DNA of 60,832 nt from Candidatus Melainabacteria bacterium (GTDB lineage: Bacteria; Cyanobacteriota; Vampirovibrionia; Obscuribacterales; Obscuribacteraceae), in contig PLZS01000039.1 of NCBI GenBank assembly GCA_003153555.1, positions 1 to 60,832 of the forward strand. The letters run 5' to 3'. The position numbers were made by a program, and so were the translations under genes. The number at the start of each line of letters is the position of its first letter. Within the stretch, counting starts at the first letter, position 1. Under the pieces are notes generated by a model, which was not told the origin of the DNA, made no database searches, and saw nothing but the letters and a program-made list of their open reading frames with translations. Shown here one piece after another: positions 16,645 through 24,894 of the stretch.

Positions 16645-16983
16645 TTGCATAAAGCACTCACTGTACTAAGCAATGGAGAAACACTGGGCCAAGTAACGGT
16701 GCAGCAGCAAACCAATCGAAAGATATTTGGGACCTTTACTCCAGGTCAGGATTATGAAAAATTGAGACCGTTATTCGAAGAAGTTGCACGCTGGAGTCGT
16801 CAGCTGAGCGAAGCGGAAGCGCGAGAGGAAAGCGTCGACTACTATGCATGGGATTGCTGGATCGCCGCCGTTGCAAAACTGACAGCGCAGATCAAGATCC
16901 CAGCGCTACCACAAGCGATTGAGGAGTTTGCAATCGAGCACACAGGCACGGTAGAAATTACGTTGTCGGGAGATGCCGTGTAA
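16645..16983 (+). CDS. Hypothetical protein, 112 aa
   Basis: This is a soluble, slightly acidic protein without signal peptide or membrane segment. The N-terminal part (GQVTVQQQTNRKIFGTF) looks like beta strands and the rest, rich in Ala, Glu and Trp, like helices. No family is recognised. The start is TTG with a CAGGA about 12 bases upstream, a weak assignment; there is no ATG near the beginning of the frame. Confidence 0.6.
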   Translation: MHKALTVLSNGETLGQVTVQQQTNRKIFGTFTPGQDYEKLRPLFEEVARWSRQLSEAEAREESVDYYAWDCWIAAVAKLTAQIKIPALPQAIEEFAIEHTGTVEITLSGDAV

Positions 16984-17011
16984 TTAGCAGAGTTGTCTGT
17001 CACCCTAAAGT

Positions 17012-18307
17012 TCAGTATTCATCAAAGCATTCGACAGCTGCACCTGCGTCTTGCACTTTGGCGGCCACTGTTTTCTTCTCCAATCTAAAAATTGATTGGG
17101 CAAGCTTTGGATTCTTCGCGAACAAAGTATCTATGTTTGACACTACCGGTGCTTCGTCTCCGGGATGGACTATTGGTCTTGTTCGTCCCTTCGCATCCAA
17201 ACTCTTCGTGCCATCTAGAGCAATAATGTCTTGGGTCAGGTGCCAAACATCTTTATTTGACGCTCCCTTTTCGCCTTCATCATTGCCTGCGTTCAGCAGC
17301 CGTTTAGCTACGTGCCACTGCCCTTCACCTTTGTGATAGGTCGATAAGGTGTCCACTTGAGCGAACACATCCTTGTGGTCGTCGACTACTTTTTCTGGAT
17401 TTGGATTTACTGCGTTCTCTGGATGCGTTTCCACAGGAGGAGAAGCAGCTGCTATCGGTGTTTCCTTGGCAGTTTTGGCTGCGTAAACGGCGACCAGCGA
17501 ATCATAATCTTCAATCGAGTTTATTTTCACATGATCGAGACCTGCTCTGCGAGCAAGAGCGCGCGCACTGAATCCGGTGAAGTTCTCACCTGTTAGTTCA
17601 GGATATTTGCCGTTCAACAAATCGCTAACATAAGCGGCGTTTTCTGGCGTATAGGGACCAGTGCCAGCATTTTCAGTCTTATTGTTCACTTCATAAGCGG
17701 TCAGGAATCTACGCATGTCGCCTTCGCTCACCCGCCCATCACATTCACCGTTATGAGATGCATCCAAGACTGCCATCAAGGGTGGTGAACCTTGAAAAAG
17801 TGGTGCGGCATCGTCTCGCACGGTTTGGTGGCGATCATCTCTATTTTTTGCGCGGGTCTCCTGCCGATCGTAGGCTCGCAGATCTGCTTTCTCAATCAAA
17901 TCGTCACTTGCGCCCCGCCAGTTTCTTTTTGCCACTGAGTCGAATTGTGAATGGCCACCGTCATCTTTCAACAGTTGGTTGGCCAGCATGGCATCGAGAT
18001 CGGCTTTAGTTGAACCACCTCTGTTGGTGTAATCAGCTATTTCGCTTTTGGAAATTCCGAAATCATCTTTATAAGTATCGATTTTGTCATAGTCGTTTTG
18101 CAGCCATCCCACAGCCACTTTTGGCAGTATGCCTGACTGTTCAAGCTGACCTGTGAGAGCCGTCGTTGCAGCAGCACCGTTGTGCTCTTTATATTGTTTG
18201 AGTTCGTCGAGCAACATCGTATAAGCATGAGCCTCAGCATTGCGGCCGGGTGTTTCAAGTTGGCTTTGCACTTTCTGAACGATCGCATCCGCTTCTGAAT
18301 TGGGCAT
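17012..18307 (-). CDS. Leaderless modular protein with EF-hand-like and LysM-like segments
   Basis: The 431-residue hydrophilic protein has no signal peptide. Residues 1-75 form a helical module ending in SGILPKVAVGWL that matches the N-terminus of the calpain-like protein at 52148-53797 (SGLLPKVELDQL). Near residue 180 DASHNGECDGRVSEGDM has the spacing of an EF-hand/dockerin-like calcium loop. Near residue 325 YHKGEGQWHVAKRLLN ... VWHLTQDI ... VHPGDEAPV resembles a divergent LysM-type unit. The overall function is unknown; the modules suggest a cell-wall or extracellular context. The ATG has AGGAG-like bases (revcomp of CTCCTG) just upstream. The domain calls are tentative. Confidence 0.75.
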   Translation of the reverse strand: MPNSEADAIVQKVQSQLETPGRNAEAHAYTMLLDELKQYKEHNGAAATTALTGQLEQSGILPKVAVGWLQNDYDKIDTYKDDFGISKSEIADYTNRGGSTKADLDAMLANQLLKDDGGHSQFDSVAKRNWRGASDDLIEKADLRAYDRQETRAKNRDDRHQTVRDDAAPLFQGSPPLMAVLDASHNGECDGRVSEGDMRRFLTAYEVNNKTENAGTGPYTPENAAYVSDLLNGKYPELTGENFTGFSARALARRAGLDHVKINSIEDYDSLVAVYAAKTAKETPIAAASPPVETHPENAVNPNPEKVVDDHKDVFAQVDTLSTYHKGEGQWHVAKRLLNAGNDEGEKGASNKDVWHLTQDIIALDGTKSLDAKGRTRPIVHPGDEAPVVSNIDTLFAKNPKLAQSIFRLEKKTVAAKVQDAGAAVECFDEY

Positions 18308-18369
18308 TTGAGAAACTCCTGATGAAGATCTGTTTGCAGTTCTATTTATTCAGCTCGAAACTGAACCTG

Positions 18370-18387
18370 CGTTCTTTTGAGGGATGC
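18370..18387 (+). repeat. 18-base repeat, copy 1
   Basis: The sequence CGTTCTTTTGAGGGATGC occurs here and, on the same strand, at 27753-27770. This copy lies 63-80 bases upstream of the minus-strand gene starting at 18307. Confidence 0.5.
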
Positions 18388-18457
18388 GCAAAGTATGCTT
18401 GTCTTAAATAACATTCAGATAACAGATCCGCGAATATCCATTCCGACTCCGGGCATC

Positions 18458-19564
18458 TCATGTTTCAGTCGGAAGTTCAGAATCCGATTTAACCGAGGCA
18501 TCAACATTGTTCGGACGCAGCATCTCTCCCAACCAGCCACCAATTGCGCCGATAATAGCTAGACCGAGCGACCATTTGAGAAACACCGGAATCTCTTTGC
18601 CGATCAACAGACCCACAAACACACCTAGCAAGCTAAGTCCTATGGCGGATTCTCGCATTGAGATCGATTTCTTTGGTGCGCAAAATGGTGCCAGAAATCC
18701 AGTAAAAAACAAACCAATGACCACTCCAGCCCCCAATGTTTCGTTTGAATATTGCATGGGACGCCAAGGCAGTTCTATGCGAGCGATAAGCGCAAGGGCG
18801 ATTGACACGGATAGTCCCAACAGAAAAATAAATCCAATCCAGCCCCACTGCAACGGTTTTGTAAAATCAGAAAAGCGAATTCGTATGTGGTTGCCTTCGA
18901 TTTCGCCCATTCGCTTCCGATAGATCAGCCAAAGTACGCTGCTCAGTAACCCGAAAAGTACCAATATCAAAATTGGGGAAGAGCCAATACTGAATGTGAG
19001 AGCGTCATACGCACCATGCAGGAAACTCGATAGCGCAAGGCACATAACGATTAGCGCACATGCCGAGTAAGTAAATCGTCTCGTTCTTCCAACTGCGATC
19101 GCCCACGGCACGGATAACAGAACGTGCGCTGGAACGGTAGCCAGCATTCTCAGTACAATGGTGCTAGGGTTCATTGATACGAAAAATCCGATATTTTCTG
19201 CGAAGGCAAAACCCAGTGCTGCTGCCGCTGCAACTACGATCCTGTCGGATGTTTCTTTAACAGGAATTGATGTGCGCAGAGCAAGTATAGTAGCGATAAA
19301 TTTGAAAATTTCCTCTATCGGACCAATAACGAGGAAATCGCTGAGCATGAAATTTTGAGTCATGAAAGTCGTGCCGATACTTTCAAGTTTCCATGCAGGC
19401 AAGCTGGCGATCGCGCCGTATACAAACGCTCGGGCAAGCGGATCAAGAGGTTGGCGGCTTCCGCCCTTAGCCCAGAACCACCAAAGCCATAGAAGGCTGG
19501 GCGCAAGTGCTAGCAGAATTACGTGCACGTCACTCCTGGCAGTAGACCCGAAGGATTTCTGCAC
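18458..19564 (-). CDS. PrsW family intramembrane metalloprotease
   Basis: The 368-residue protein has about nine membrane segments. PrsW signatures are present: GPIEEIFKF near residue 82 (the EExxK/F zinc-site motif), GFAFAENIGFF near 117, VPAHVLLSVPWA near 141 and LHGAYDAL near 185. PrsW proteases cleave membrane-bound substrates, for example anti-sigma factors, and belong to the CPBP/Abi-related superfamily. The C-terminal part (residues 235-350) carries additional membrane helices. The GTG start has a poor ribosome binding site; the first membrane segment begins around residue 14, so the true start is close to it. Confidence 0.87.
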   Translation of the reverse strand: MQKSFGSTARSDVHVILLALAPSLLWLWWFWAKGGSRQPLDPLARAFVYGAIASLPAWKLESIGTTFMTQNFMLSDFLVIGPIEEIFKFIATILALRTSIPVKETSDRIVVAAAAALGFAFAENIGFFVSMNPSTIVLRMLATVPAHVLLSVPWAIAVGRTRRFTYSACALIVMCLALSSFLHGAYDALTFSIGSSPILILVLFGLLSSVLWLIYRKRMGEIEGNHIRIRFSDFTKPLQWGWIGFIFLLGLSVSIALALIARIELPWRPMQYSNETLGAGVVIGLFFTGFLAPFCAPKKSISMRESAIGLSLLGVFVGLLIGKEIPVFLKWSLGLAIIGAIGGWLGEMLRPNNVDASVKSDSELPTET

Positions 19565-19749
19565 TTCTTCGACAAGGCTTTTCGATCAGGTAGTAACAAT
19601 AAAATCTCAGCTCATGTTTCATGCACGCTGCAATTCATCTTACTCCAACTGCTCAATTCAAATCCCAGATACTCCGCAGACATATTTATATCTATTTTGC
19701 CGCCCGTGGCTCTGTATACTTACAGCCATTCCCTTGGAGGTTGCTAAGT

Positions 19750-20085
19750 ATGAGAATGCTGATGGATGTAATAATTCCGCACGAACCATTCAACACAATG
19801 ACCCGTGAAGGTGTCGTGAGCAGGAAGATCGCCGACATTCTGGAGGCTCTCAAGCCCGAAGCGGCCTATTTCACCGACCAGGATGGCAAGCGCAGCGCGA
19901 TAATCATCGTGGACCTGCCCGATCCCTCTAAGATTCCGGCGCTGGTCGAGCCTTGGTTCCTCACTTTCAAAGCAGACGTAAAGTTGCGCATTGTGATGAC
20001 GGCCGAAGATTTGAAAAACGCCGGTCTAGAGTCGCTTGGTAAAAAGTGGGCTGAAACTGGACTTCAGGCTGCATCCCGCGTCTAG
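19750..20085 (+). CDS. Conserved ~110-aa protein (ferredoxin-like fold, DUF3303-like)
   Basis: The start at 19750 is set by a GGAGG ribosome binding site 9 bases upstream; the longer open frame upstream is not protein-like. The product has the sequence plan of a small conserved family: an initial strand with PHEPFN, then KIADILEALKPEAAYFTDQDG, an IIIVDLPD strand, and EPWFLTF followed by MTAEDL and GLESLGKKW at the end. Relatives are often labelled panthothenate synthetase, which is not supported by any biochemistry I know. It is probably a dimeric alpha/beta-barrel protein. Confidence 0.8.
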   Translation: MRMLMDVIIPHEPFNTMTREGVVSRKIADILEALKPEAAYFTDQDGKRSAIIIVDLPDPSKIPALVEPWFLTFKADVKLRIVMTAEDLKNAGLESLGKKWAETGLQAASRV

Positions 20086-20167
20086 CTCACCCTGACTGGT
20101 ACAGTTTTCGCGGTTATATTGTGCCGTAATACCGTATATGGTGGCGTATGGACTACTTGTCCATGAT

Positions 20168-20195
20168 ACCGCTGTGCCGCTAGAAGCGGTTTCGT
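20168..20195. terminator. Hairpin between convergent genes
   Basis: CCGCT and AGCGG around AGA, extendable with ACCGCT/AGCGGT arms, are followed by TTTCGTT. It lies between the plus-strand stop at 20085 and the minus-strand stop at 20215. Confidence 0.4.
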
Positions 20196-20214
20196 TAGAC
20201 TTGTGAGGAGAAGT

Positions 20215-20934
20215 TCAGCTTGGCCGAACCATGGCGGCGGGTTTATAGTCGAACATTTCAAGTGGAATCGGCTGATCGAAGGCAATATTCGAGTAGGTGC
20301 AGGTGACTTTCGTGTCGTAGTCCTTCATGTTGCTTTGAATTTTTACTAGGTCAGCGACCTGCTCAGGCGTAAATTTACCTTTGAACATTTCCAGTTCTCT
20401 AGGCGAAATGGTGGTTGGCTGTATGTGCCTCGTGTATTCCAATCGAACTATGTTCATTTTGATTCTGTCGAGCCAGATGTCTTGCTTTTGAGTTTTCCAG
20501 CTGCCCCTTAAGTGAATCAATTCGCCGTCTTTGCTGAGCACTTCCTTGACCAGCTCTATCGATGTGAACTCGGCCAGACTGCGCCCTGCAACTAGATCGG
20601 GCATGAGCAAGCGTGGAATTGTGTGTGCCGATCCACTGGAAACTCCGGTTGCACCAGCGATGGCAGCGCTCAAATGTTCTTGCTCTTCAGATTTGCCGAG
20701 AAAATAAAGGTGCGACTTTTTTCCGTCGCACCACACTGTGTTGCCATCTCCATAGCCGTCTTCCCAGTAAAACCTGAAGTAACTTGGTCTGACAAAAAAG
20801 GTCTTGAACGAAATTGATTGCGGAGGCTGCTTGGCTTCATCGGTAGAGGTCGTGATTACTAGTCCTTCGTCTTTGTAGGATTTGCAATTCTTGTACTTGT
20901 CCAGCATATGATCGAAAATCGATTTTGCGTCCAA
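20215..20934 (-). CDS. LolA/DUF2092-like protein
   Basis: The 239-residue product opens with ILD/FDHMLDKYKNCKSYKDEGLV and continues with ISFKTFFVRPSYFRFYW and NTVWCDGKKSHLYF, the beta-barrel half-pipe pattern of LolA/LolB-like lipoprotein-carrier folds (DUF2092 type). No signal peptide is visible after the ATG at 20934, so either the protein is cytoplasmic or the annotated start is not the true one. The C-terminal half contains charged helices and a final strand set ending in FDYKPAAM. Other secreted proteins of this window (21666, 36204, 46386) share the general plan but are much more divergent. Confidence 0.7.
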   Translation of the reverse strand: MDAKSIFDHMLDKYKNCKSYKDEGLVITTSTDEAKQPPQSISFKTFFVRPSYFRFYWEDGYGDGNTVWCDGKKSHLYFLGKSEEQEHLSAAIAGATGVSSGSAHTIPRLLMPDLVAGRSLAEFTSIELVKEVLSKDGELIHLRGSWKTQKQDIWLDRIKMNIVRLEYTRHIQPTTISPRELEMFKGKFTPEQVADLVKIQSNMKDYDTKVTCTYSNIAFDQPIPLEMFDYKPAAMVRPS

Positions 20935-21119
20935 GGGCGTTCCCTCACTGTCTGGCAGGCTAGCTTGATATTCTCGGGGCTCAGTTTAACAGGTATGCTT
21001 CTCGCTCACCTTGTTAGGCGGTTGTTGAATGCACTGAAATCGCTTTGTGTTTCTTAGTTTTAGGAAGCAATTTATAGCGCGATTGAGTAAACTTTTGGCA
21101 GTTATAAAGGGAGTCCAAC

Positions 21120-21617
21120 ATGACTATTCATACCGCAGTTCGAAGAACTTTGAAAGTTCTTGATCCGAATTTTGAGCAAAAGGTCCGAGACAGTTTTAAG
21201 CATCAAGGTGTCATGCAGGCTCACGGCGGAGAGCTTGTGCATGTCGGATTGGGCACTGTCGAAGTTCATCTGCCTTTCTCGGACGCTCTTGCCCAGCAGC
21301 ACGGTTTTTTCCATGGCGGTATAGTTGCGATGGTTGCGGATACGGCATCTGGTTTCGCTACCTACACTGTCCTGAGTCCAGATGAGGAATGTTTGTCAGC
21401 GGAGTTCAAGATCAATTTTTTGTATCCTGCAAACGGCACCAAATTGATCGGACGTGGTGGCATTATAAAAGTCGGAAAAACTCTCGTTGTCGCCGAAGCA
21501 ACCGTATCAGTGGTGCGCGATGGTGAGGAGATTGACTGTGCGTTTATGCTTCATACATTGGCTAGAACCACACATGTTAAAAGCGGCGTCACGAACGACG
21601 TTATGCAGAAGTGCTAG
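21120..21617 (+). CDS. PaaI-type hotdog-fold thioesterase
   Basis: The 165-residue protein is a single hotdog domain. HGGELVHVGLG near residue 37, then QQHGFFHGGIVAMVADTASGFA (residues 59-80) with the HGG and the following Asp typical of the acyl-CoA thioesterase active site, and SAEFKINFLYPA near 100 are the signatures. It hydrolyses acyl- or aryl-CoA esters; the specific substrate cannot be inferred. AAGGGAG lies 8 bases before the ATG. Confidence 0.9.
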   Translation: MTIHTAVRRTLKVLDPNFEQKVRDSFKHQGVMQAHGGELVHVGLGTVEVHLPFSDALAQQHGFFHGGIVAMVADTASGFATYTVLSPDEECLSAEFKINFLYPANGTKLIGRGGIIKVGKTLVVAEATVSVVRDGEEIDCAFMLHTLARTTHVKSGVTNDVMQKC

Positions 21618-21665
21618 CGCTCTGAGTTGCGTCGCCACAAGAGACAATGACGATCAATGCGTCTT

Positions 21666-22466
21666 TCAATCACCGACACCCATGTCCTTCGATAAATCCT
21701 CTAGTTGTCTCCGGCGTGCGTTATCCGAAATGACATCAATTTCGCGCTGTACTTTTTTAAAGCCGTGAGGATACTTGAAGAAGTCGGATGGTATAGATTT
21801 TTCTTTGATTTCCGATGTTGAGAGAATGGCATAGTTACCTCGAAAATCAAGGAATGAATTGCTTTGTCCAAATTTTTGCTTGTTCATCCGATCGCCTAGC
21901 GGAATGCCGGGAAGAGTTGGTTGATAAAACAATTTCGCTAGAATTTTAGTAGGCTGAATTGCGAATTCTTTCCTTTCAAGAATGAGATAGTAACCCAGTG
22001 TATTTGGAGATTCTTTCAGTGAGCGGGCTCGAGGATTCGCCGGAATAATATATTTGGTAGCCTCGAGGCCGGATACTTTTATAGAACCGGCGCGAAACTT
22101 TGGCCAGCGCTCATTCACACCGCCACCCTCAGATGGAACATACGAGAATCTGATCTCGTGTTCTAGAAACTTTTCGTATGGCATATCCATCGCTGCATTC
22201 ATAGATGGATTAAACATCACGACTCGCCAATCAGGTGCTTTCGCTACCAAATATGCGTTGTTGTCATTACAGTCAACCCTGATCGCATCTCGGCTCACAT
22301 AGGTGAGAACGTGACCTAGGACGGCATTGGTTTGGGTTAATACATATGTAGTCTTCGAATCCTTGGTTGCTGCCTCTGAACTTTGGATAGATAGCGAACT
22401 TTGCATAAATTGGCAAGCGATCACTGTGCAAATTGCTGCGATTACAGTTTTCTTGCCTTCATTCAT
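21666..22466 (-). CDS. Secreted hypothetical protein, LolA-like paralog family
   Basis: The 266-residue product has a signal peptide (hydrophobic from about residue 8, cleavage near SEAA at 32). The mature domain has alternating strands with a conserved plan also seen in the proteins at 46386 and 36204: an AP-x-W-x-V strand (APDWRVVMFNP near 77), a stretch of interrupted strands (KFRAGSIKVSGLEATKYII), a GIPL turn, and a C-terminal FFKYPHGFKKV. The function is unknown; the half-barrel pattern suggests binding of a hydrophobic ligand in the periplasm. It is divergently transcribed from the NDH-2 fusion gene, 123 bases apart. Confidence 0.7.
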   Translation of the reverse strand: MNEGKKTVIAAICTVIACQFMQSSLSIQSSEAATKDSKTTYVLTQTNAVLGHVLTYVSRDAIRVDCNDNNAYLVAKAPDWRVVMFNPSMNAAMDMPYEKFLEHEIRFSYVPSEGGGVNERWPKFRAGSIKVSGLEATKYIIPANPRARSLKESPNTLGYYLILERKEFAIQPTKILAKLFYQPTLPGIPLGDRMNKQKFGQSNSFLDFRGNYAILSTSEIKEKSIPSDFFKYPHGFKKVQREIDVISDNARRRQLEDLSKDMGVGD

Positions 22467-22589
22467 GCGCTATCCCCTTGCATATCTCTCCCTAATACTC
22501 CTTTCCCTGTCGGGACGTTTTAAATGTCGAGTGCATCGCGTTTTGTACACCAATGTGATATATAAGGGATTGCTGCTGGGGGCATAATT

Positions 22590-24689
22590 ATGTCGACTCA
22601 AACAGTGATTATTTTGGGCGGGGGCTTTGCCGGCGTAAAATGTGCGCGTGCTCTCAGTAAATTGTTTGGCGCCACGCCTCATCGCATTGTTCTATTCAAT
22701 CGCGAAAATCATATGGTCTTTCACCCTTTGCTTGCGGAAGTGGCAAGTGCGGCAGCTCAACCAAAAGACGTAGCGGCGCCATTGCGACAGCTGCTTAAAG
22801 ATGCAGAATGTCGTACAGAAGAAGTTTTGAACATTGATCTGGACAAGAAATTTATCGATTACGAATCCCACAATGGACTGCGTAGACAGATGCCTTTCGA
22901 TCACTTGGTGATTGCCTGTGGCAACGAGGCGAATATGGCTCTTGTTCCCGGTATGGACGAACATGCCTTTGGACTGAAAACCATTGGTGATGCAATTGCA
23001 CTGCAAGCGCATATCATGGAACAGATGGAGAAAGCTGAAGTTTGTGATGATGATGCATGCAAGCGCTGGTATCTCTCATTTGTCGTTGTCGGTGGCGGAT
23101 TTAGTGGCGTCGAAGTAGCTGGTGAGATCAATGATTTAGTGCGCCGGAGTTGCAAGTTTTTTAAACACATCAACAAGGATGACATTAGAGTCACGATCGT
23201 ACATTCGCGCGAATTTTTGCTGCCCGAAGTGAATGCATCACTGCGTGATTCTGCCAAGCAGAGGATGGAGCGTGCTGGAGTGCGCGTTATCCTTCAAGCT
23301 CAGGCGGCGCGAGCGACTCGCGAGGGCGTGGTTTTAAGAGATGAAACGCATCTTCCGTCCGGTACGGTGGTGTGCACAATTGGCACCACTCCATCGCCTT
23401 TAATTCAGAGAATGAGTGGTGCCAAAATAAATAACCGCCTTGTCACTGAGCATGACATGAGCCTGCCTGGATATCCTAACGTCTGGGCCATTGGTGATTG
23501 TGCCGCGATTGTCAACGCACACGATGGAAAGTTAAGTCCACCGGTGGGCCAATTTGCAGAGCGCCAAGGTGCACAAGTCGCGTATAACATTGTTGCGCGC
23601 ATAAATGCACGTTCGACGCGGCCTTTTTCTTACCAGATGCTTGGGCAACTCTGCTCAATCGGTGGACGGGATGCTGTAGCTGAAATACTTGGTTTGCGCA
23701 TCTCTGGCTTCGTCGCCTGGTTCTTATGGCGAGGCATTTACTTGATGAAGTTGCCATCAATTCCTCAGCGCATTAAAGTTGGCATCGAATGGTCTTGTGA
23801 TTTGGTTTTCCCACGCACACTTGCGCATCTCAAGACTGATCGCTCCAAGCGTGTCAGTCGCGCCTACTATGCAGCTTCTGATTGGGTGTTCCATGAAGGC
23901 GATCCAGCCACGGATTTTTACATGATTCAGCACGGCGAAGTTGAAGTGGTTAAATGTAAGGAACAAGGACGCGACGATGTCATTGCAGTACTTGGTGCTG
24001 GTGACTTTTTCGGCGAAGGAGCACTGCTTGACGGGCACTTTCGTAATGCTTCGGTCAGAGCACGAACGAACGTGGAATTAGTAGTGCTTGGTAGAAGCGT
24101 TTTCACTGAACTTTCGAGTGCTCTTACACCATTGAAAGAATCACTCGCTACTGCGATGAAAAGGCGCTCCGGTACTTGGACAAATCTGGAAGATTTGAGA
24201 GCTATTCTCGAATCTATTCCTTTGTCGGCAGTGATGAATGCTTTACCTGGTGCGCCACTGTATTTGGACAGCACCGCGGATGAGGCTATTGAGCGTATCA
24301 ATAAACACGAGCTAGATTTCTGCTCCGTCATAAATCACGAGAAAGTTCTGGTTGGAATCATCACCCGTTCTGACTTGTTGCGCGCTATAGAACTGTCTGC
24401 AACGGTGCCAAAAGAGCGACGCCAGTACTTGTTGGTAAAAGACATAATGGTGCCTGATCCGCTCGCTATCACTCTTGATGAGAGCACCCTGCTTGCCTTT
24501 GCCACCATGCGTGAACGCGGCATGAAACGTTTACCGATTGTCGAAAGTTCTAAGCACAGGGTTTTGCACGGCTATCTGCGTATCGAAAATATTATGGACC
24601 AAGTGGTTCAACGCATGTCCAATATCGAGAGAGAAAAAGTCTCTTCGACTAGTGCTTTAACGAAGGAACTTGATCGTCCAAGTCTCTAG
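22590..24689 (+). CDS. Type II NADH dehydrogenase fused to cyclic-nucleotide-binding and CBS domains
   Basis: The 699-residue protein has three parts. Residues 1-410 are an NDH-2: FAD-binding GGGFAGVKCA at 10-19, NADH-binding VVVGGGFSGVEVAGE near 163, and the FAD-contacting NVWAIGDCAAI near 292. NDH-2 oxidises NADH and reduces quinone at the inner membrane face without pumping protons. Residues 410-530 are a cyclic-nucleotide-binding fold with the cassette FGEGALLDGHFRNASV. Residues 545-685 hold a CBS pair (VLVGIITRSDLLRAI, VKDIMVPDPLAI, KRLPIVE). The layout predicts respiration gated by a cyclic nucleotide and by an adenosine-type ligand. A GGGGG ribosome binding site precedes the ATG by about 8 bases. 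Confidence 0.92.
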   Translation: MSTQTVIILGGGFAGVKCARALSKLFGATPHRIVLFNRENHMVFHPLLAEVASAAAQPKDVAAPLRQLLKDAECRTEEVLNIDLDKKFIDYESHNGLRRQMPFDHLVIACGNEANMALVPGMDEHAFGLKTIGDAIALQAHIMEQMEKAEVCDDDACKRWYLSFVVVGGGFSGVEVAGEINDLVRRSCKFFKHINKDDIRVTIVHSREFLLPEVNASLRDSAKQRMERAGVRVILQAQAARATREGVVLRDETHLPSGTVVCTIGTTPSPLIQRMSGAKINNRLVTEHDMSLPGYPNVWAIGDCAAIVNAHDGKLSPPVGQFAERQGAQVAYNIVARINARSTRPFSYQMLGQLCSIGGRDAVAEILGLRISGFVAWFLWRGIYLMKLPSIPQRIKVGIEWSCDLVFPRTLAHLKTDRSKRVSRAYYAASDWVFHEGDPATDFYMIQHGEVEVVKCKEQGRDDVIAVLGAGDFFGEGALLDGHFRNASVRARTNVELVVLGRSVFTELSSALTPLKESLATAMKRRSGTWTNLEDLRAILESIPLSAVMNALPGAPLYLDSTADEAIERINKHELDFCSVINHEKVLVGIITRSDLLRAIELSATVPKERRQYLLVKDIMVPDPLAITLDESTLLAFATMRERGMKRLPIVESSKHRVLHGYLRIENIMDQVVQRMSNIEREKVSSTSALTKELDRPSL

Positions 24690-24694
24690 AAAAC

Positions 24695-24776
24695 GGAGCA
24701 CGCATCCTGCGTGCATCTAGTATATGACTCGATGATTGCCCATGAAATGGAGCGCACGCATCCTGCATGCTTGTAA
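24695..24776 (+). repeat. Two direct REP-like palindromic repeats
   Basis: The copy at 24695-24714 contains the perfect inverted repeat GCACGCA-TCC-TGCGTGC. The second copy at 24747-24776 begins ATGGAGCGCACGCATCC and has one mismatch in the right arm. They lie between the convergent NDH-2 and histidine kinase genes and belong to the same family as the copies at 2640-2734 and 16529. Confidence 0.7.
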
Positions 24777-24894
24777 TCCCGGCGCGGCGAAGTGACAGTG
24801 ATGACTGGAAAGGCTCTACCTTATCGATCTTAAGAAACGGCTTGGGTAAGCGGAAGCATGCCGAACGCTTTCTCAAAGTGGATTTGCAGATCAT

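Noticed and set aside
19621..19749. Longer start for the 111-aa conserved protein
   Set aside because: The GGAGG ribosome binding site at about 19736 lies inside that extension and points to the ATG at 19750.
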